This document shows, piece after piece, positions 19,039-28,246 of a stretch of DNA of 45,585 nucleotides. Every line of letters begins with the position of its first letter. Position 1 is the first letter of the stretch. The notes beneath the pieces are model-generated. The model saw only the letters and a list, made by a program, of their open reading frames with translations, did not search any database and was not told the DNA's origin. The stretch comes from Pseudomonas fluorescens (GTDB taxonomy: Bacteria; Pseudomonadota; Gammaproteobacteria; Pseudomonadales; Pseudomonadaceae). The DNA lies in contig NZ_LACC01000007.1 in assembly GCF_000967965.1 (NCBI RefSeq), positions 70,433 through 116,017 on the forward strand, written 5' to 3'. The position numbers and the translations under genes are program-made.

Positions 19039-19118
19039 ATTTTACAGTTCAAGGTCTGGCCACACCGGCCTTGAATCGATCAGCACTCAGCACTGATCAG
19101 TTGTATAGAAGGGTTTGT

Positions 19119-19194
19119 GTCCCCTTCGTCTAGTGGCCTAGGACACCGCCCTTTCACGGCGGTAACAGGGGTTCGAGTCCCCTAGGGGACGCCA
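19119..19194 (+). tRNA. tRNA-Glu (TTC), copy 2
   Basis: 76 bases, the same sequence as copy 1, with anticodon TTC and CCA encoded. It is the last gene of the tRNA operon, and a terminator follows at 19221. Confidence 0.97.
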
Positions 19195-19220
19195 CGATTA
19201 CCCGCTCTGCGGGATTTTAT

Positions 19221-19252
19221 AAGGGTCATTCAATTATTGAATGGCCCTTTTG
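19221..19252 (+). terminator. Terminator of the tRNA operon
   Basis: AAGGGTCATTCAAT pairs with ATTGAATGGCCCTT (one T-G wobble) and is followed by TTTGTTTG. A smaller hairpin, CCCGCTCTGCGGG with TTTT, precedes it at 19201-19217. Confidence 0.82.
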
Positions 19253-19335
19253 TTTGTCTGGCGTTTGGCCAAATTCCCCCATTTCCAAAAAAACTGTTCT
19301 TCAGACCAGCGGTCACCCCCATGACTTGCTAAAAT

Positions 19336-19368
19336 TTATTATGAGAATAATATTTCAATCGTAATATT
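19336..19368. promoter_or_regulatory. AT-rich dyads before the TetR gene, candidate operator
   Basis: Two dyads lie close to the ribosome-binding site of the gene at 19380: TTATT-N5-AATAA (19336-19350) and AATATT-N8-AATATT (19349-19368). They may be the autoregulatory site of this TetR protein. The inference rests on position and symmetry only. Confidence 0.35.
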
Positions 19369-19379
19369 CGGAGGCAACG

Positions 19380-19919
19380 ATGAACGATAAAAAAGCTCAA
19401 ACCCGCGAACGCATCCTCAAGGCTGCCAGCGCAGCGCTGATTCAGCGCGGCCCGGCCGAGCCAAGTGTGGGCGAAGTGATGGGCGCGGCGGGCCTGACGG
19501 TCGGCGGCTTCTACGCCCACTTCGAAAGCAAGGACGCGATGATGCTCGAGGCGTTCAGGCAATTGCTCGGTCACCGCCGTGACCTGATTGCCGACATGGA
19601 TGCGCAGTTGACCGGCGAAGAGCGCCGCGCGCTGGTGGCAGCGTTTTATCTGTCGCGCAAGCACCGTGATTCCTCCGAATCAGCCTGTCCGATCCCGGCA
19701 TCGGTCGGCGAACTGGGGCGGCTGCCGGAAGCGTTTCGTGTCGCGCTCAATGAGCATGTGGAATTGATGGTCGCGCAGTTGGCGGCCAGCCCTGAGGAAA
19801 CCGAAAAAGCCCTGGCCGACATGGCCTTGATGGTGGGTGGGCTGGCTCTGGCGCGGGCGCTGGGGCCGGGAGAGTTGTCCGATCGATTACTGCGCGCCGC
19901 CAAATCGGCAGTGCGTTGA
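19380..19919 (+). CDS. TetR-family transcriptional regulator
   Basis: The 179-residue regulator has an N-terminal helix-turn-helix (about 8-55: RERILKAASAALIQRG, then VGEVMGAAGLTVGGFYAHFESKDAM, read in parts). The GGFYAHFxSK signature and the later AxxVGGLALARAL segment are typical of the small TetR group often set beside enzyme genes. A strong ribosome-binding site (GGAGG) precedes the ATG. The hydrolase gene follows after 29 bases and a thioesterase after it, so the three probably form one self-regulated operon. The ligand is unknown. Confidence 0.92.
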   Translation: MNDKKAQTRERILKAASAALIQRGPAEPSVGEVMGAAGLTVGGFYAHFESKDAMMLEAFRQLLGHRRDLIADMDAQLTGEERRALVAAFYLSRKHRDSSESACPIPASVGELGRLPEAFRVALNEHVELMVAQLAASPEETEKALADMALMVGGLALARALGPGELSDRLLRAAKSAVR

Positions 19920-19948
19920 CCTGAAGGCTGCGGCCTGAGGAGAATGCG

Positions 19949-20782
19949 ATGAGCGCGTTAAAGTGGGTTCGTGGCGTTAATGGCACCTTGGGCTGGTTTG
20001 CCCCGAAACTGGTCGCAAGCAAAATGCGACAGGCGTTCATGACGCCACGGGATCTGCCGCTGCGTGACTGGGAGCTGCCGCTGTTGGCGAAGTCCGAGCG
20101 GATCACCCTGCGATTCGGCCTCTCGGCCTTGCGCTGGGGCCAGGGCCCGGCAGTATTGCTGATGCATGGTTGGGAAGGACGGCCGACGCAGTTTGCCAGC
20201 CTCATCACCGCACTGGTCGATGCCGGTTACTCGGTCGTGGCCCTGGATGGTCCGGCCCACGGTCGCTCACCGGGCAGTGAGGCGAATGTGGTGCTGTTCG
20301 CCCGCGCCATGCTTGAAGCAGCCGCCGAACTGCCACCCCTGCAAGCGGTCATCGGTCACTCCATGGGCGGCGCCAGTGCGATGCTCGCGGTCCAGTTGGG
20401 CTTGCGCACCGAAACCCTGGTCTCCATTGCCGCTCCGGCGCGAATTCTCGGCGTGTTGCGTGGTTTTGCCCGCTATGTCGGGCTGCCACCGAAGGCCCGC
20501 TCGGCGTTCATTCGCCAGGTCGAGCAAGACGTCGGCATGCGAGCCGCGACGCTGGATGTCGCACACTATCAGCTCGACATGCCCGGTCTGATTGTCCACG
20601 CCGAAGACGACAACCTTGTCTCGGTGAAGGAATCCCAGCTGATTCACGAAGCCTGGTTCGACAGCCGCTTGTTGCGTTTGAAGGACGGAGGTCATCAGCG
20701 AGTGCTGGCCGACCCGCGGGTGATCGATGGCGTGTTATCACTGCTGGCCGGGCGCAGTCTGCAATCACGCCAATCCGCCTGA
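19949..20782 (+). CDS. Alpha/beta-hydrolase
   Basis: A 277-residue alpha/beta-hydrolase without a signal peptide, so probably cytosolic. The oxyanion strand is LLMHGWEGRPTQF (about 70-82) and the nucleophile elbow GHSMGG (Ser138). The likely acid is Asp220 or Asp221 (HAEDDNLVS) and the histidine His249 (GGHQRVL). The triad is therefore complete. The substrate is not predictable, although neighbours (TetR regulator, thioesterase) suggest an ester or thioester. GAGGAG lies before the ATG. Confidence 0.9.
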   Translation: MSALKWVRGVNGTLGWFAPKLVASKMRQAFMTPRDLPLRDWELPLLAKSERITLRFGLSALRWGQGPAVLLMHGWEGRPTQFASLITALVDAGYSVVALDGPAHGRSPGSEANVVLFARAMLEAAAELPPLQAVIGHSMGGASAMLAVQLGLRTETLVSIAAPARILGVLRGFARYVGLPPKARSAFIRQVEQDVGMRAATLDVAHYQLDMPGLIVHAEDDNLVSVKESQLIHEAWFDSRLLRLKDGGHQRVLADPRVIDGVLSLLAGRSLQSRQSA

Positions 20783-20831
20783 GCTTCCGTTACACTGCCC
20801 CGGTCGAAATTATCTGACCAGGGAGTCGGGC

Positions 20832-21269
20832 ATGGGCTGGGATCGGGAAACGCCGTTCATCATTGATCTGCAAGTGAGCGCCGAGGACATTGACGGGTTG
20901 GGGCACGCGAACAACGCGGTCTACGTGACCTGGCTCGAACGCTGTGCCTGGCGCCACTCCCAGCGCCTTGGCCTGGACCTGGTCGAATATCGGCGGCTGG
21001 ACCGGGCGATGGCGGTGGTGCGTCACGAGATCGATTACCTGGCGGCAGCCTATGAGGACGATGAGTTGCAATTGGCGACCTGGATCGTCGATTGGGATCA
21101 GCGCCTGAAAATGACCCGGCACTTCCAGTTGATCCGCCCCAGCGACAACACCACGCTATTGCGCGCGCAGACCACGTTCGTTTGCATCGAGCTGTCTACC
21201 GGCAAGCCCAAGCGCATGCCGACGGAGTTCATCGAGGGCTATGGTCCGGCGTTGCAAATCCCGGCCTGA
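20832..21269 (+). CDS. Acyl-CoA thioesterase, 4HBT hot-dog fold
   Basis: A 145-residue single hot-dog thioesterase of the 4-hydroxybenzoyl-CoA/YbgC type. The active-site segment DIDGLGHANNAVYVTWLERC (about 19-38) carries the conserved Asp and the HxNN pattern. I chose ATG 20832, preceded by AGGGAG. The frame is open for 35 more codons upstream, but that part overlaps the hydrolase gene and is not family-like. It follows the hydrolase by 49 bases and probably shares its mRNA. Its acyl-CoA substrate is unknown. Confidence 0.9.
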   Translation: MGWDRETPFIIDLQVSAEDIDGLGHANNAVYVTWLERCAWRHSQRLGLDLVEYRRLDRAMAVVRHEIDYLAAAYEDDELQLATWIVDWDQRLKMTRHFQLIRPSDNTTLLRAQTTFVCIELSTGKPKRMPTEFIEGYGPALQIPA

Positions 21270-21277
21270 CACGGCCC

Positions 21278-21373
21278 TGTGGCGAGGGAGCTTGCTCCCG
21301 TTAGAGTGCGCAGCACTCTTCATTTGCAGGGGGACCGCTTCGCGCTCCAGCGGGAGCAAGCTCCCTCGCCACA
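21278..21373. repeat. REP pair, GGCGAGGGAGCTTGCTCCC type
   Basis: TGTGGCGAGGGAGCTTGCTC (with CCG) at the left and its exact inverse ending at 21373 flank about 50 bases that also contain a small GTGCGCAGCAC dyad. This sequence class differs from the elements at 14021 and 28911. Confidence 0.88.
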
Positions 21374-21443
21374 AAGGTATGCGCAAGTCTTTCGCTCGAT
21401 AATCCAGTAAACTGCCGCACGTTTTTCCTCGAGTGTGTTTTTC

Positions 21444-22403
21444 ATGCAAATTGCTTTGGCGCCCATGGAGGGGTTGGTCGACGACATCCTGCGCGATGTG
21501 CTGACCCGCGTGGGTGGTATTGACTGGTGCGTGACCGAGTTCATTCGGGTAAACGACCAGTTGCTCACACCTGCCTATTTCCACAAGTTCGGCCCGGAGT
21601 TGCTCAACGGTGCCCGGACAGCCTCCGGCGTGCCGCTGCGTGTGCAATTGCTCGGTTCCGATCCTGTGTGCCTGGCGGAAAATGCCGCACTGGCCTGCGA
21701 GCTGGGTTCCGAAGTGATCGACCTGAACTTCGGCTGTCCGGCCAAGACCGTCAACAAATCCCGTGGTGGCGCGGTATTGCTCAAGGAACCCGAGCTGCTC
21801 AACCAGATTGTCGAAACTGTCCGTCGTGCCGTCCCCGCGCACATTCCGGTCACCGCCAAGATGCGCCTGGGTTTCGACAGCCCGGACGGTTCGCTGGTGT
21901 GTGCCACGGCCCTGGCCGAAGGCGGCGCCGAGCATATCGTGGTGCACGCGCGGACCAAGGTCGACGGCTACAAGCCGCCGGCGCACTGGGAGTGGATTCC
22001 GCGGGTGCAGGACGTGGTCAAGGTGCCGGTGTTCGCCAATGGCGACATCTGGAGCGTCGAAGACTGGCGGCGTTGCCGCGAGATCAGCGGCGTGGAAGAC
22101 ATCATGCTCGGTCGCGGCCTGGTTTCGCGTCCGGATCTCGCCCGGCAGATCGCCGCGGCGCGGGCTGGTGAAGAAGTGGTCGAGATGACCTGGACCGAGC
22201 TGCTGCCACTGATCCAGGACTTCTGGCTGCAAGCCAAGGCGCAGATGACACCACGCCAATCACCGGGCCGCCTGAAGCAATGGTTGGCGATGCTGACCCG
22301 CAATTATCCCGAGGCGGTGGAGTTGTTCACCGTGCTGCGTCGTGAGACCGAGCTGGATAACGTCTCGCGCTTGTTGGGTCTGCCGGTGGCGGAAGCGGCC
22401 TGA
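21444..22403 (+). CDS. dusC: tRNA-dihydrouridine(16) synthase
   Basis: A 319-residue flavoprotein that reduces uridine in the D loop of tRNA. The N-terminal LAPMEGLVD (5-13), the catalytic Cys98 in [17 protein letters not shown], the KMRLGF strand, HARTK (His in the phosphate/tRNA-binding site) and FANGDI are present. The N-terminal pattern [18 protein letters not shown] and CVTEFIRV resemble E. coli DusC rather than DusA or DusB. The start is ATG 21444; a GTG three codons earlier is possible. The gene is convergent with the GGDEF-EAL gene, 31 bases away. Confidence 0.93.
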   Translation: MQIALAPMEGLVDDILRDVLTRVGGIDWCVTEFIRVNDQLLTPAYFHKFGPELLNGARTASGVPLRVQLLGSDPVCLAENAALACELGSEVIDLNFGCPAKTVNKSRGGAVLLKEPELLNQIVETVRRAVPAHIPVTAKMRLGFDSPDGSLVCATALAEGGAEHIVVHARTKVDGYKPPAHWEWIPRVQDVVKVPVFANGDIWSVEDWRRCREISGVEDIMLGRGLVSRPDLARQIAAARAGEEVVEMTWTELLPLIQDFWLQAKAQMTPRQSPGRLKQWLAMLTRNYPEAVELFTVLRRETELDNVSRLLGLPVAEAA

Positions 22404-22434
22404 GCCGTTTTTGTGCCTTGTCCTCTAAAAAGCG

Positions 22435-25400
22435 CTACTTCAGCAGTTTTTGAAATTCTTCCACCGGCAACGGCTGGCTGTGCAAATACCCTTGGTAGAA
22501 GTGGCACTCCAGCCCCTGCAGGAACTCAAGCTGTTCCGCCGTTTCCACCCCTTCGGCAATCACCTTCAAATCCAGGCTGCGGGCCATGGCGACGATGGCG
22601 CGGATGATCTCGGCGTCGTTCGGGTCGCTGGTGGCGTCGCGGATGAACGACTGGTCGATTTTCAGGGTGTCGACCGGCAAGCGCTTGAGGTAGGTCAGCG
22701 AGGAATAGCCGGTGCCGAAGTCGTCCATGGCGAAGCTCACACCGAGTTTTTTCAGGCGGCGCATTTTGCTGATGGTGTCTTCCAGGTTCTGGATGACGAT
22801 GCCTTCGGTGATTTCCAGCTTCAACAGGGAGCAGGGCAGGCCATAGCTGGTCAGGCTGTTTTCAATTCGTTCGACGAAGTCGTTCTGGCGGAACTGGCGC
22901 GGGCTGATGTTCACGCACAGGCTGAATTTGTACGGATTCACCAGGCCGTCGTCGATCAACTGTTTGAAGGCCTGACAGGCTTCGTCGAGGATCCAGGTGC
23001 CGACCTCCAGAATCAGTCCGCTGTCTTCCAGCACCTTGATGAACTCGGTGGGTGACTGCGCGCCGAGCTCCGGATGATTCCAGCGTACCAAGGCCTCGGC
23101 GCCGACGATGCGGTCGCCCCGGGCGTCGACCTGAGGTTGGTAGTGCACGCGAAACTCGCCCCGGGAAAGCGCCAGGCGCAGGTCAGTCTCCATGCGCAGG
23201 CGTTCGCTCGCGGCCTTTTGCATGGTGTTGTGGTACATCTGCGCGGTATTGCGCCCCGAGTCCTTGGCGCGATAAAGCGCGATGTCGGCGCGCTTGAGCA
23301 GGTCGGTCGGGGTCGAGCCGTGATCGGGGATCAGGGCAATGCCGATGCTGGGTGTCACTTGCAGGCGCTGGCCGTCGAGGAACATCGGTTCGGACAGCAG
23401 CTCGCGGATGGTGTCGGCCACTTCGCGAACCTGGTCGCTGACCTCGCTGCGCGAGCCTTCGAGGCCGCTGAGCAACACCACGAATTCGTCTCCGCCCAGG
23501 CGCGCGACGGTGTCTTCCATGCGCACGCTGGCCTCCAGGCGCGCGGTGATGATTTTCAGCACGGTATCGCCCACCGGGTGCCCGAGGGAGTCGTTGATGT
23601 GCTTGAAGTGGTCGAGGTCGAGGAACATCAGCGCGCCGCGCAGGTTATGCCGTTTGAGCAGGGCAATCTGCTGGCTCAGGCGGTCCATCAGCAAGGCGCG
23701 GTTGGGCAGGTTGGTCAGTGGGTCGTGGTAGGCCAGGTGGCGGATCTGCGCTTCGGCGTTTTTCAGCAGGCTGACGTCGCGCGCGGTCAGCAGCAGGCAG
23801 GCGGTTTCATTGAGGGTGATTGGTTCCACTGAGACTTCGACGGTGAGCAGTTCGCCGCGCTTGTTGCGCCCGAGCATTTCCTGGTGATGAACCCGGCCCT
23901 TGATCTGCAATTCGGCCAGTAGCGCCGAGCGTTGTTTTTCTTCCGCCCAGATCCCGACCTGGTACACCGTGCGGCCCACCACTTCCTCGGCGCGGTAGCC
24001 GGTCAGGCGGCAGAAGCCGTCGTTAACCTCCAGATAGCGCCCGGTGTCGCGCTCGGTGATAGTGATGGCGTCGGGGCTGGAGTGGAAGGCCTTGGCGAAT
24101 TTCTCTTCACTGGCCTTGAGCGCCGCTTCCGAGCGCTGTTGCTGGGTGATATCGCGCAGCGTGGTGACGATGCAGGCCTGGTCGCCGACGCTGATCTGGC
24201 GGCTGGAAATCACGCAAGTCAGGACCTGTCCGTCCTTGTGCTGGACGAGAATGGCCACGTTGTTCAGGCCTTGTTCGCGGATCACTTGTTCGATCCGTCG
24301 CAGGCTTTTCGCCGAAGCGTCCCACAGGCCAATTTCGTCGGCGCTGCGGCCGATCACATCGGCGGTGCTCCAGCCGAAGGTCTGGGTGAAGCTGGAGTTG
24401 ATTTCAATGAACTGGCCGGTGTCCTGGTGGGTGACGCAGATCGGATCGGGGCTGACCTGGAACAGCGTGGCGAATTTTTCTTCGGAGGCCACCAGCCGTT
24501 GTTCGCGCTCGACCTGGTCGGTGATGTCGAGCAATGTACCGGCCATGCGCACCGGCACGCCGTTTTCATCGCGGTAGAGGCGGGCACGGCTTTCGAGGTA
24601 GCGCGAGCTGCCGTCGGGCAATTGCACGCGGTAGGTCAATTGATAGTTGCCGGCCGGGCCTTCACGCAGGCTGCGGTACGCGTCGCGCATGGTGTCGCGC
24701 TCTTCGCCGGGCACACCTTCGAAGAACTCGTCGAAGGACTCGTGAAAGGGTTTGGCGTCCAGGCCGTGGAGTTGGGCGGCCCGTGCCGATCCGTAGAGCA
24801 TGCCGCTGGGAATGTGCCAGTCCCAGGTGCCGAGTTGCGCCGAATCCAGGGCCAGGTCGAGGCGTTCCTGGCTGTCCTTGAGGGCCTGTTCGGCGACTTT
24901 GCGTTCGGTGGTGTCAAGGAAGGTGCTCAGTAGATAGGGCTGGCCTTCGAGCTCGACCTTTTGCGCGCTGAGGATGCCGTCGTGGATCTGGCCATTGCTG
25001 GCGCGAAACTGCACTTCCATGCTGACCAGGTCGCCTTTGGCTTTGGTGGCCTTGACCAGGTCGTCCCGTTGCTCGGGATGCACCCACAGGCCCAGCTCCA
25101 GGGTGGTGCGGCCGATCGCGTCTTGCACCGGCCAGCCGAACAGGCTTTCGAAATACTGGTTGGCTTCGGAGATCAGGCCGTCGTCCTGGCGGGTCAGCAG
25201 GACCATGTTCGGGCACAGGTGGAACAGGGTGGCGAAGCGTTTTTCCGAGCTGCTCAACGCCTGTTCGCGCTGGCGCTGGTGGGTAATTTCGCGGATCACA
25301 CCGATCATCCGTGGCCGGCCGTGCTTGTCCGGCAACAGGCTGCCGCTGATCTCCAGCCAGTGCAGGCTGCCATCGGGCCAGCGGATGCGGTGATGCATCA

Positions 25401-25713
25401 TTTGCTCCAGCGGCGCGCCAGCGATGACCGCGTGGAACGCACGAACGGTTTTCGCGCGGTCTTCCGGAGGCAGCAGGTCGAGGTATTCCAGATCCGATGG
25501 CAATGGTTTGCGGGGATCGAACCCAAACAACGCCTGCGTACCCCGGGACCAGCTGATCTGCCCGCGCTCGATGTCCCAATACCAGGCACCCAGGCGCGCG
25601 CCGTTGAGCGCGGCCAACAGTTGCGAGGCACTTTCCCAGCTCTGTTCGGAGTTTTTCGGGTCAAGTGCCTGTATACGCGGCATAGGCGGAATACGATCAA
25701 CAGATTTGGGCAT
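22435..25713 (-). CDS. Five-PAS sensor with GGDEF and EAL domains (c-di-GMP turnover)
   Basis: The 1092-residue cytosolic signalling protein has no membrane segment that I can see. Five successive PAS(/PAC) units lie at about 25-150, 155-275, 280-405, 415-530 and 535-655, each ending in a D/E-(I/T)T...(E/S)xxL linker. The diguanylate cyclase domain follows (GGDEF at about residue 742, intact in RLGGDEFVVLLSG), then the phosphodiesterase domain (EALVRW at about 871, with EGIVI and DDFGTGYSSL). Both catalytic signatures look intact, so the balance of cyclic-di-GMP synthesis and breakdown cannot be predicted. I chose ATG 25713 (AAGG upstream) over a TTG two codons earlier. Confidence 0.93.
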   Translation of the reverse strand: MPKSVDRIPPMPRIQALDPKNSEQSWESASQLLAALNGARLGAWYWDIERGQISWSRGTQALFGFDPRKPLPSDLEYLDLLPPEDRAKTVRAFHAVIAGAPLEQMMHHRIRWPDGSLHWLEISGSLLPDKHGRPRMIGVIREITHQRQREQALSSSEKRFATLFHLCPNMVLLTRQDDGLISEANQYFESLFGWPVQDAIGRTTLELGLWVHPEQRDDLVKATKAKGDLVSMEVQFRASNGQIHDGILSAQKVELEGQPYLLSTFLDTTERKVAEQALKDSQERLDLALDSAQLGTWDWHIPSGMLYGSARAAQLHGLDAKPFHESFDEFFEGVPGEERDTMRDAYRSLREGPAGNYQLTYRVQLPDGSSRYLESRARLYRDENGVPVRMAGTLLDITDQVEREQRLVASEEKFATLFQVSPDPICVTHQDTGQFIEINSSFTQTFGWSTADVIGRSADEIGLWDASAKSLRRIEQVIREQGLNNVAILVQHKDGQVLTCVISSRQISVGDQACIVTTLRDITQQQRSEAALKASEEKFAKAFHSSPDAITITERDTGRYLEVNDGFCRLTGYRAEEVVGRTVYQVGIWAEEKQRSALLAELQIKGRVHHQEMLGRNKRGELLTVEVSVEPITLNETACLLLTARDVSLLKNAEAQIRHLAYHDPLTNLPNRALLMDRLSQQIALLKRHNLRGALMFLDLDHFKHINDSLGHPVGDTVLKIITARLEASVRMEDTVARLGGDEFVVLLSGLEGSRSEVSDQVREVADTIRELLSEPMFLDGQRLQVTPSIGIALIPDHGSTPTDLLKRADIALYRAKDSGRNTAQMYHNTMQKAASERLRMETDLRLALSRGEFRVHYQPQVDARGDRIVGAEALVRWNHPELGAQSPTEFIKVLEDSGLILEVGTWILDEACQAFKQLIDDGLVNPYKFSLCVNISPRQFRQNDFVERIENSLTSYGLPCSLLKLEITEGIVIQNLEDTISKMRRLKKLGVSFAMDDFGTGYSSLTYLKRLPVDTLKIDQSFIRDATSDPNDAEIIRAIVAMARSLDLKVIAEGVETAEQLEFLQGLECHFYQGYLHSQPLPVEEFQKLLK

Positions 25714-25778
25714 TGGCAAGCCTTAGGCTGAATGGGCGTTTGGCACGGGAATTCGCGGCTCTATAGGAGTAGCACAAC

Positions 25779-26669
25779 TTAGCCTTGAGTCCCTGGCGGA
25801 TCGAGTTGAGCATCCAGCAGGGCCATGAAAGCCCGCGCGGCGTTCGACAGTGTCCTTTCCGTGTGCAGGATATAGCCTAGCTGGCGAGTGAGCTGTATGC
25901 CCGGCAAAGGTATGCGCGCCACCTGGTCATCGAGCATGGTGCGCGGCAAAACGCTCCAGGCCAGGCCGATCGATACCATCATCTTGATGGTTTCCAGGTA
26001 GTTGGTGCTCATGGCGATGTTGGGCGTCAGGCCCTGGGCTTCAAACAGCCGCTGCACGATGTGGTGGGTAAAGGTGTTGCCGCCGGGGAAAACCGCCGGG
26101 TGTCGGGCGATGTCCGCCAGGCTGACCTTGCCGTTATTGAGCAACGAATGCTCCGGGGCAACCACGAAATCCAGCGGGTCGTCCCACACCGGGGTGGCCT
26201 TGACCAGCGCGTGGGGTTCCGGCGCCAGGGTGATGACCGCCAGTTCGGCGCGGCCATGGAGAATTTCCTCGTAGGCCACTTCCGAATCGAGGAACTGAAT
26301 ATCCAGCGCTACCTGTGGGTATCGTCGGGTGAACTCCCTCAATAATGGTGGCAAACGGTGCAGGCCGATGTGGTGACTGGTGGCCAGGGTCAGACGGCCG
26401 GTCACTTCGCCGGTGAGGTTGGTCAAGGCACGGCGCGTATCATCAAGGACATTGAGTATCTGGTAGGCCCGCGGCAGCAGGGCGCGCCCGGCCTCGGTCA
26501 GGCTCACTTCACGCCCCAGGCGGTCGAACAACCGCACCTTCAATTGCTGCTCCAGCCCGGCGATACGTTTGCTGATCGCGGGCTGGGTCAGGTGCAGCCG
26601 TTCACCGGCGCCGGAGAAGCTTCCGGTCTCGGCGATGGCAATAAAAGCATTGAGGTTGGCCAGGTCCAT
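25779..26669 (-). CDS. LysR-family regulator divergent from leuC
   Basis: A 296-residue LysR-type regulator. The winged helix-turn-helix is at about 1-60 (LNAFIAIAETGSFSGAGERL, then QPAISKRIAGLEQQL) and the effector domain at about 90-290. I chose ATG 26669 (MDLANLNAF), the family-like start; the frame extends 10 codons upstream. It is divergent from leuC, and two 15-bp dyads 30 bp apart lie in the shared promoter region. Control of leuCD is likely by position. The usual effector of such regulators is a pathway intermediate, but that is not shown here. Confidence 0.92.
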   Translation of the reverse strand: MDLANLNAFIAIAETGSFSGAGERLHLTQPAISKRIAGLEQQLKVRLFDRLGREVSLTEAGRALLPRAYQILNVLDDTRRALTNLTGEVTGRLTLATSHHIGLHRLPPLLREFTRRYPQVALDIQFLDSEVAYEEILHGRAELAVITLAPEPHALVKATPVWDDPLDFVVAPEHSLLNNGKVSLADIARHPAVFPGGNTFTHHIVQRLFEAQGLTPNIAMSTNYLETIKMMVSIGLAWSVLPRTMLDDQVARIPLPGIQLTRQLGYILHTERTLSNAARAFMALLDAQLDPPGTQG

Positions 26670-26686
26670 GGTTGTATTCCAGTTGG

Positions 26687-26741
26687 TTATCCAAAGCATA
26701 AAAAATATGAATTTGAGTTATTTAATGTAACCCCATAGGAT
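26687..26741 (+). promoter_or_regulatory. leuC promoter with two LysR-type dyads
   Basis: TTAT-N7-ATAA (26687-26701) and GTTA-N7-TAAC (26717-26731) are 15-bp T-N11-A-type dyads with centres exactly 30 bp (three helical turns) apart. A promoter TTGAGT (26713-26718), 17 bases, TAGGAT (26736-26741) overlaps the second dyad. This suggests tetrameric LysR binding across both sites. Confidence 0.6.
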
Positions 26742-26816
26742 CAGCCTCACAAGCCAAAGGGTTATTGAGCACTTCAAGACCCGGGGCATAGAAACAAGCT
26801 GATGAGGAACCGTCTG

Positions 26817-28235
26817 ATGGCCGGCAAAACGCTCTACGACAAGCTCTGGGATTCGCATTTGGTCAAGCAGCGCGACGATGGCTCTGCGCTGATCTACATC
26901 GATCGTCACATCATCCACGAAGTGACCTCGCCGCAAGCCTTCGAAGGCCTGCGTCTGGCCGGGCGCAAGCCATGGCGCATCGATGCCAACATCGCGACCC
27001 CGGACCACAACGTACCGACCACGCCGGAGCGCAAGGGCGGCATCGACGCCATCGTTGACCAGGTCTCGCGCCTGCAAGTCCAGACCCTCGACGACAACTG
27101 CGATGAATACGGCATCGTCGAGTTCAAGATGAACGACGTTCGCCAGGGCATCGTCCACGTCATCGGCCCGGAGCAGGGCGCAACCTTGCCGGGCATGACC
27201 GTGGTCTGCGGCGACTCCCACACCTCGACCCACGGCGCATTCGGCGCATTGGCTCACGGTATCGGCACCTCCGAGGTCGAGCATGTGCTCGCCACCCAGT
27301 GCCTGGTCGCCAAGAAAATGAAAAACATGCTGGTGCGCGTCGAAGGCCAATTGCCGTTCGGCGTGACCGCCAAAGACATCGTGCTCGCCGTGATCGGCAA
27401 GATCGGCACCGCCGGCGGTAACGGCCACGCCATCGAATTCGCCGGCAGCGCGATTCGCGACCTGTCCGTCGAAGGCCGCATGACCATCTGCAACATGTCC
27501 ATCGAGGCCGGCGCTCGCGTAGGCCTGGTGGCCGCGGACGAAAAGACCGTGGCTTACGTCAAGGGCCGTCCATTTGCTCCGAAAGGCGCGGAATGGGACC
27601 TGGCCGTCGAAGCCTGGAAAGACCTGGTGTCTGATGCCGACGCCAAGTTCGATACTGTTGTCGAACTCGACGCCACCCAGATCAAGCCGCAAGTCAGCTG
27701 GGGCACTTCGCCTGAGATGGTGTTGGCGGTGGACCAGAACGTGCCGGATCCTGCGAAGGAAATGGACCTGGTCAAGCGCGGCTCCATCGAGCGCGCCTTG
27801 AAATACATGGGTTTGACCGCCAACCAGGCGATCACCGACATTCAGCTCGACCGCGTGTTCATCGGTTCCTGCACCAACTCGCGGATCGAAGACTTGCGCG
27901 CTGCGGCGGTAATCGCCAAGGGCCGTAAAGTGGCCTCGACCATCAAGCAGGCCATCGTGGTGCCGGGCTCGGGTCTGGTCAAAGCCCAGGCTGAATCGGA
28001 AGGCCTGGACAAGATTTTCCTCGAGGCCGGTTTCGAATGGCGCGAGCCGGGTTGCTCGATGTGCCTGGCGATGAACCCGGACCGCTTGGAGTCCGGCGAG
28101 CATTGCGCCTCGACCTCCAACCGTAACTTCGAAGGCCGTCAGGGCGCCGGTGGTCGTACCCACCTCGTCAGCCCGGCCATGGCCGCCGCCGCCGCTGTGA
28201 ACGGTCGTTTCATCGACGTCCGTGAATTGATCTAA
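26817..28235 (+). CDS. leuC: 3-isopropylmalate dehydratase large subunit
   Basis: With LeuD it isomerises 2-isopropylmalate to 3-isopropylmalate in leucine synthesis. The 472-residue product carries the 4Fe-4S ligands Cys352 (GSCTNSR), Cys413 and Cys416 (GCSMCLAMN), and the aconitase motif [16 protein letters not shown] chose ATG 26817 (GAGGAAC upstream); an in-frame ATG five codons earlier is less family-like. leuD follows after 11 bases. Confidence 0.98.
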   Translation: MAGKTLYDKLWDSHLVKQRDDGSALIYIDRHIIHEVTSPQAFEGLRLAGRKPWRIDANIATPDHNVPTTPERKGGIDAIVDQVSRLQVQTLDDNCDEYGIVEFKMNDVRQGIVHVIGPEQGATLPGMTVVCGDSHTSTHGAFGALAHGIGTSEVEHVLATQCLVAKKMKNMLVRVEGQLPFGVTAKDIVLAVIGKIGTAGGNGHAIEFAGSAIRDLSVEGRMTICNMSIEAGARVGLVAADEKTVAYVKGRPFAPKGAEWDLAVEAWKDLVSDADAKFDTVVELDATQIKPQVSWGTSPEMVLAVDQNVPDPAKEMDLVKRGSIERALKYMGLTANQAITDIQLDRVFIGSCTNSRIEDLRAAAVIAKGRKVASTIKQAIVVPGSGLVKAQAESEGLDKIFLEAGFEWREPGCSMCLAMNPDRLESGEHCASTSNRNFEGRQGAGGRTHLVSPAMAAAAAVNGRFIDVRELI

Positions 28236-28246
28236 AGGAGCGCAGC

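Noticed and set aside
20727..20831. 35-codon N-terminal extension of the 4HBT thioesterase
   Set aside because: It overlaps the end of the hydrolase gene, and the ATG at 20832 has a better ribosome-binding site and a family-like start.
26718..28163. 481-codon minus-strand open frame opposite leuC
   Set aside because: It is a shadow of leuC without domain similarity.
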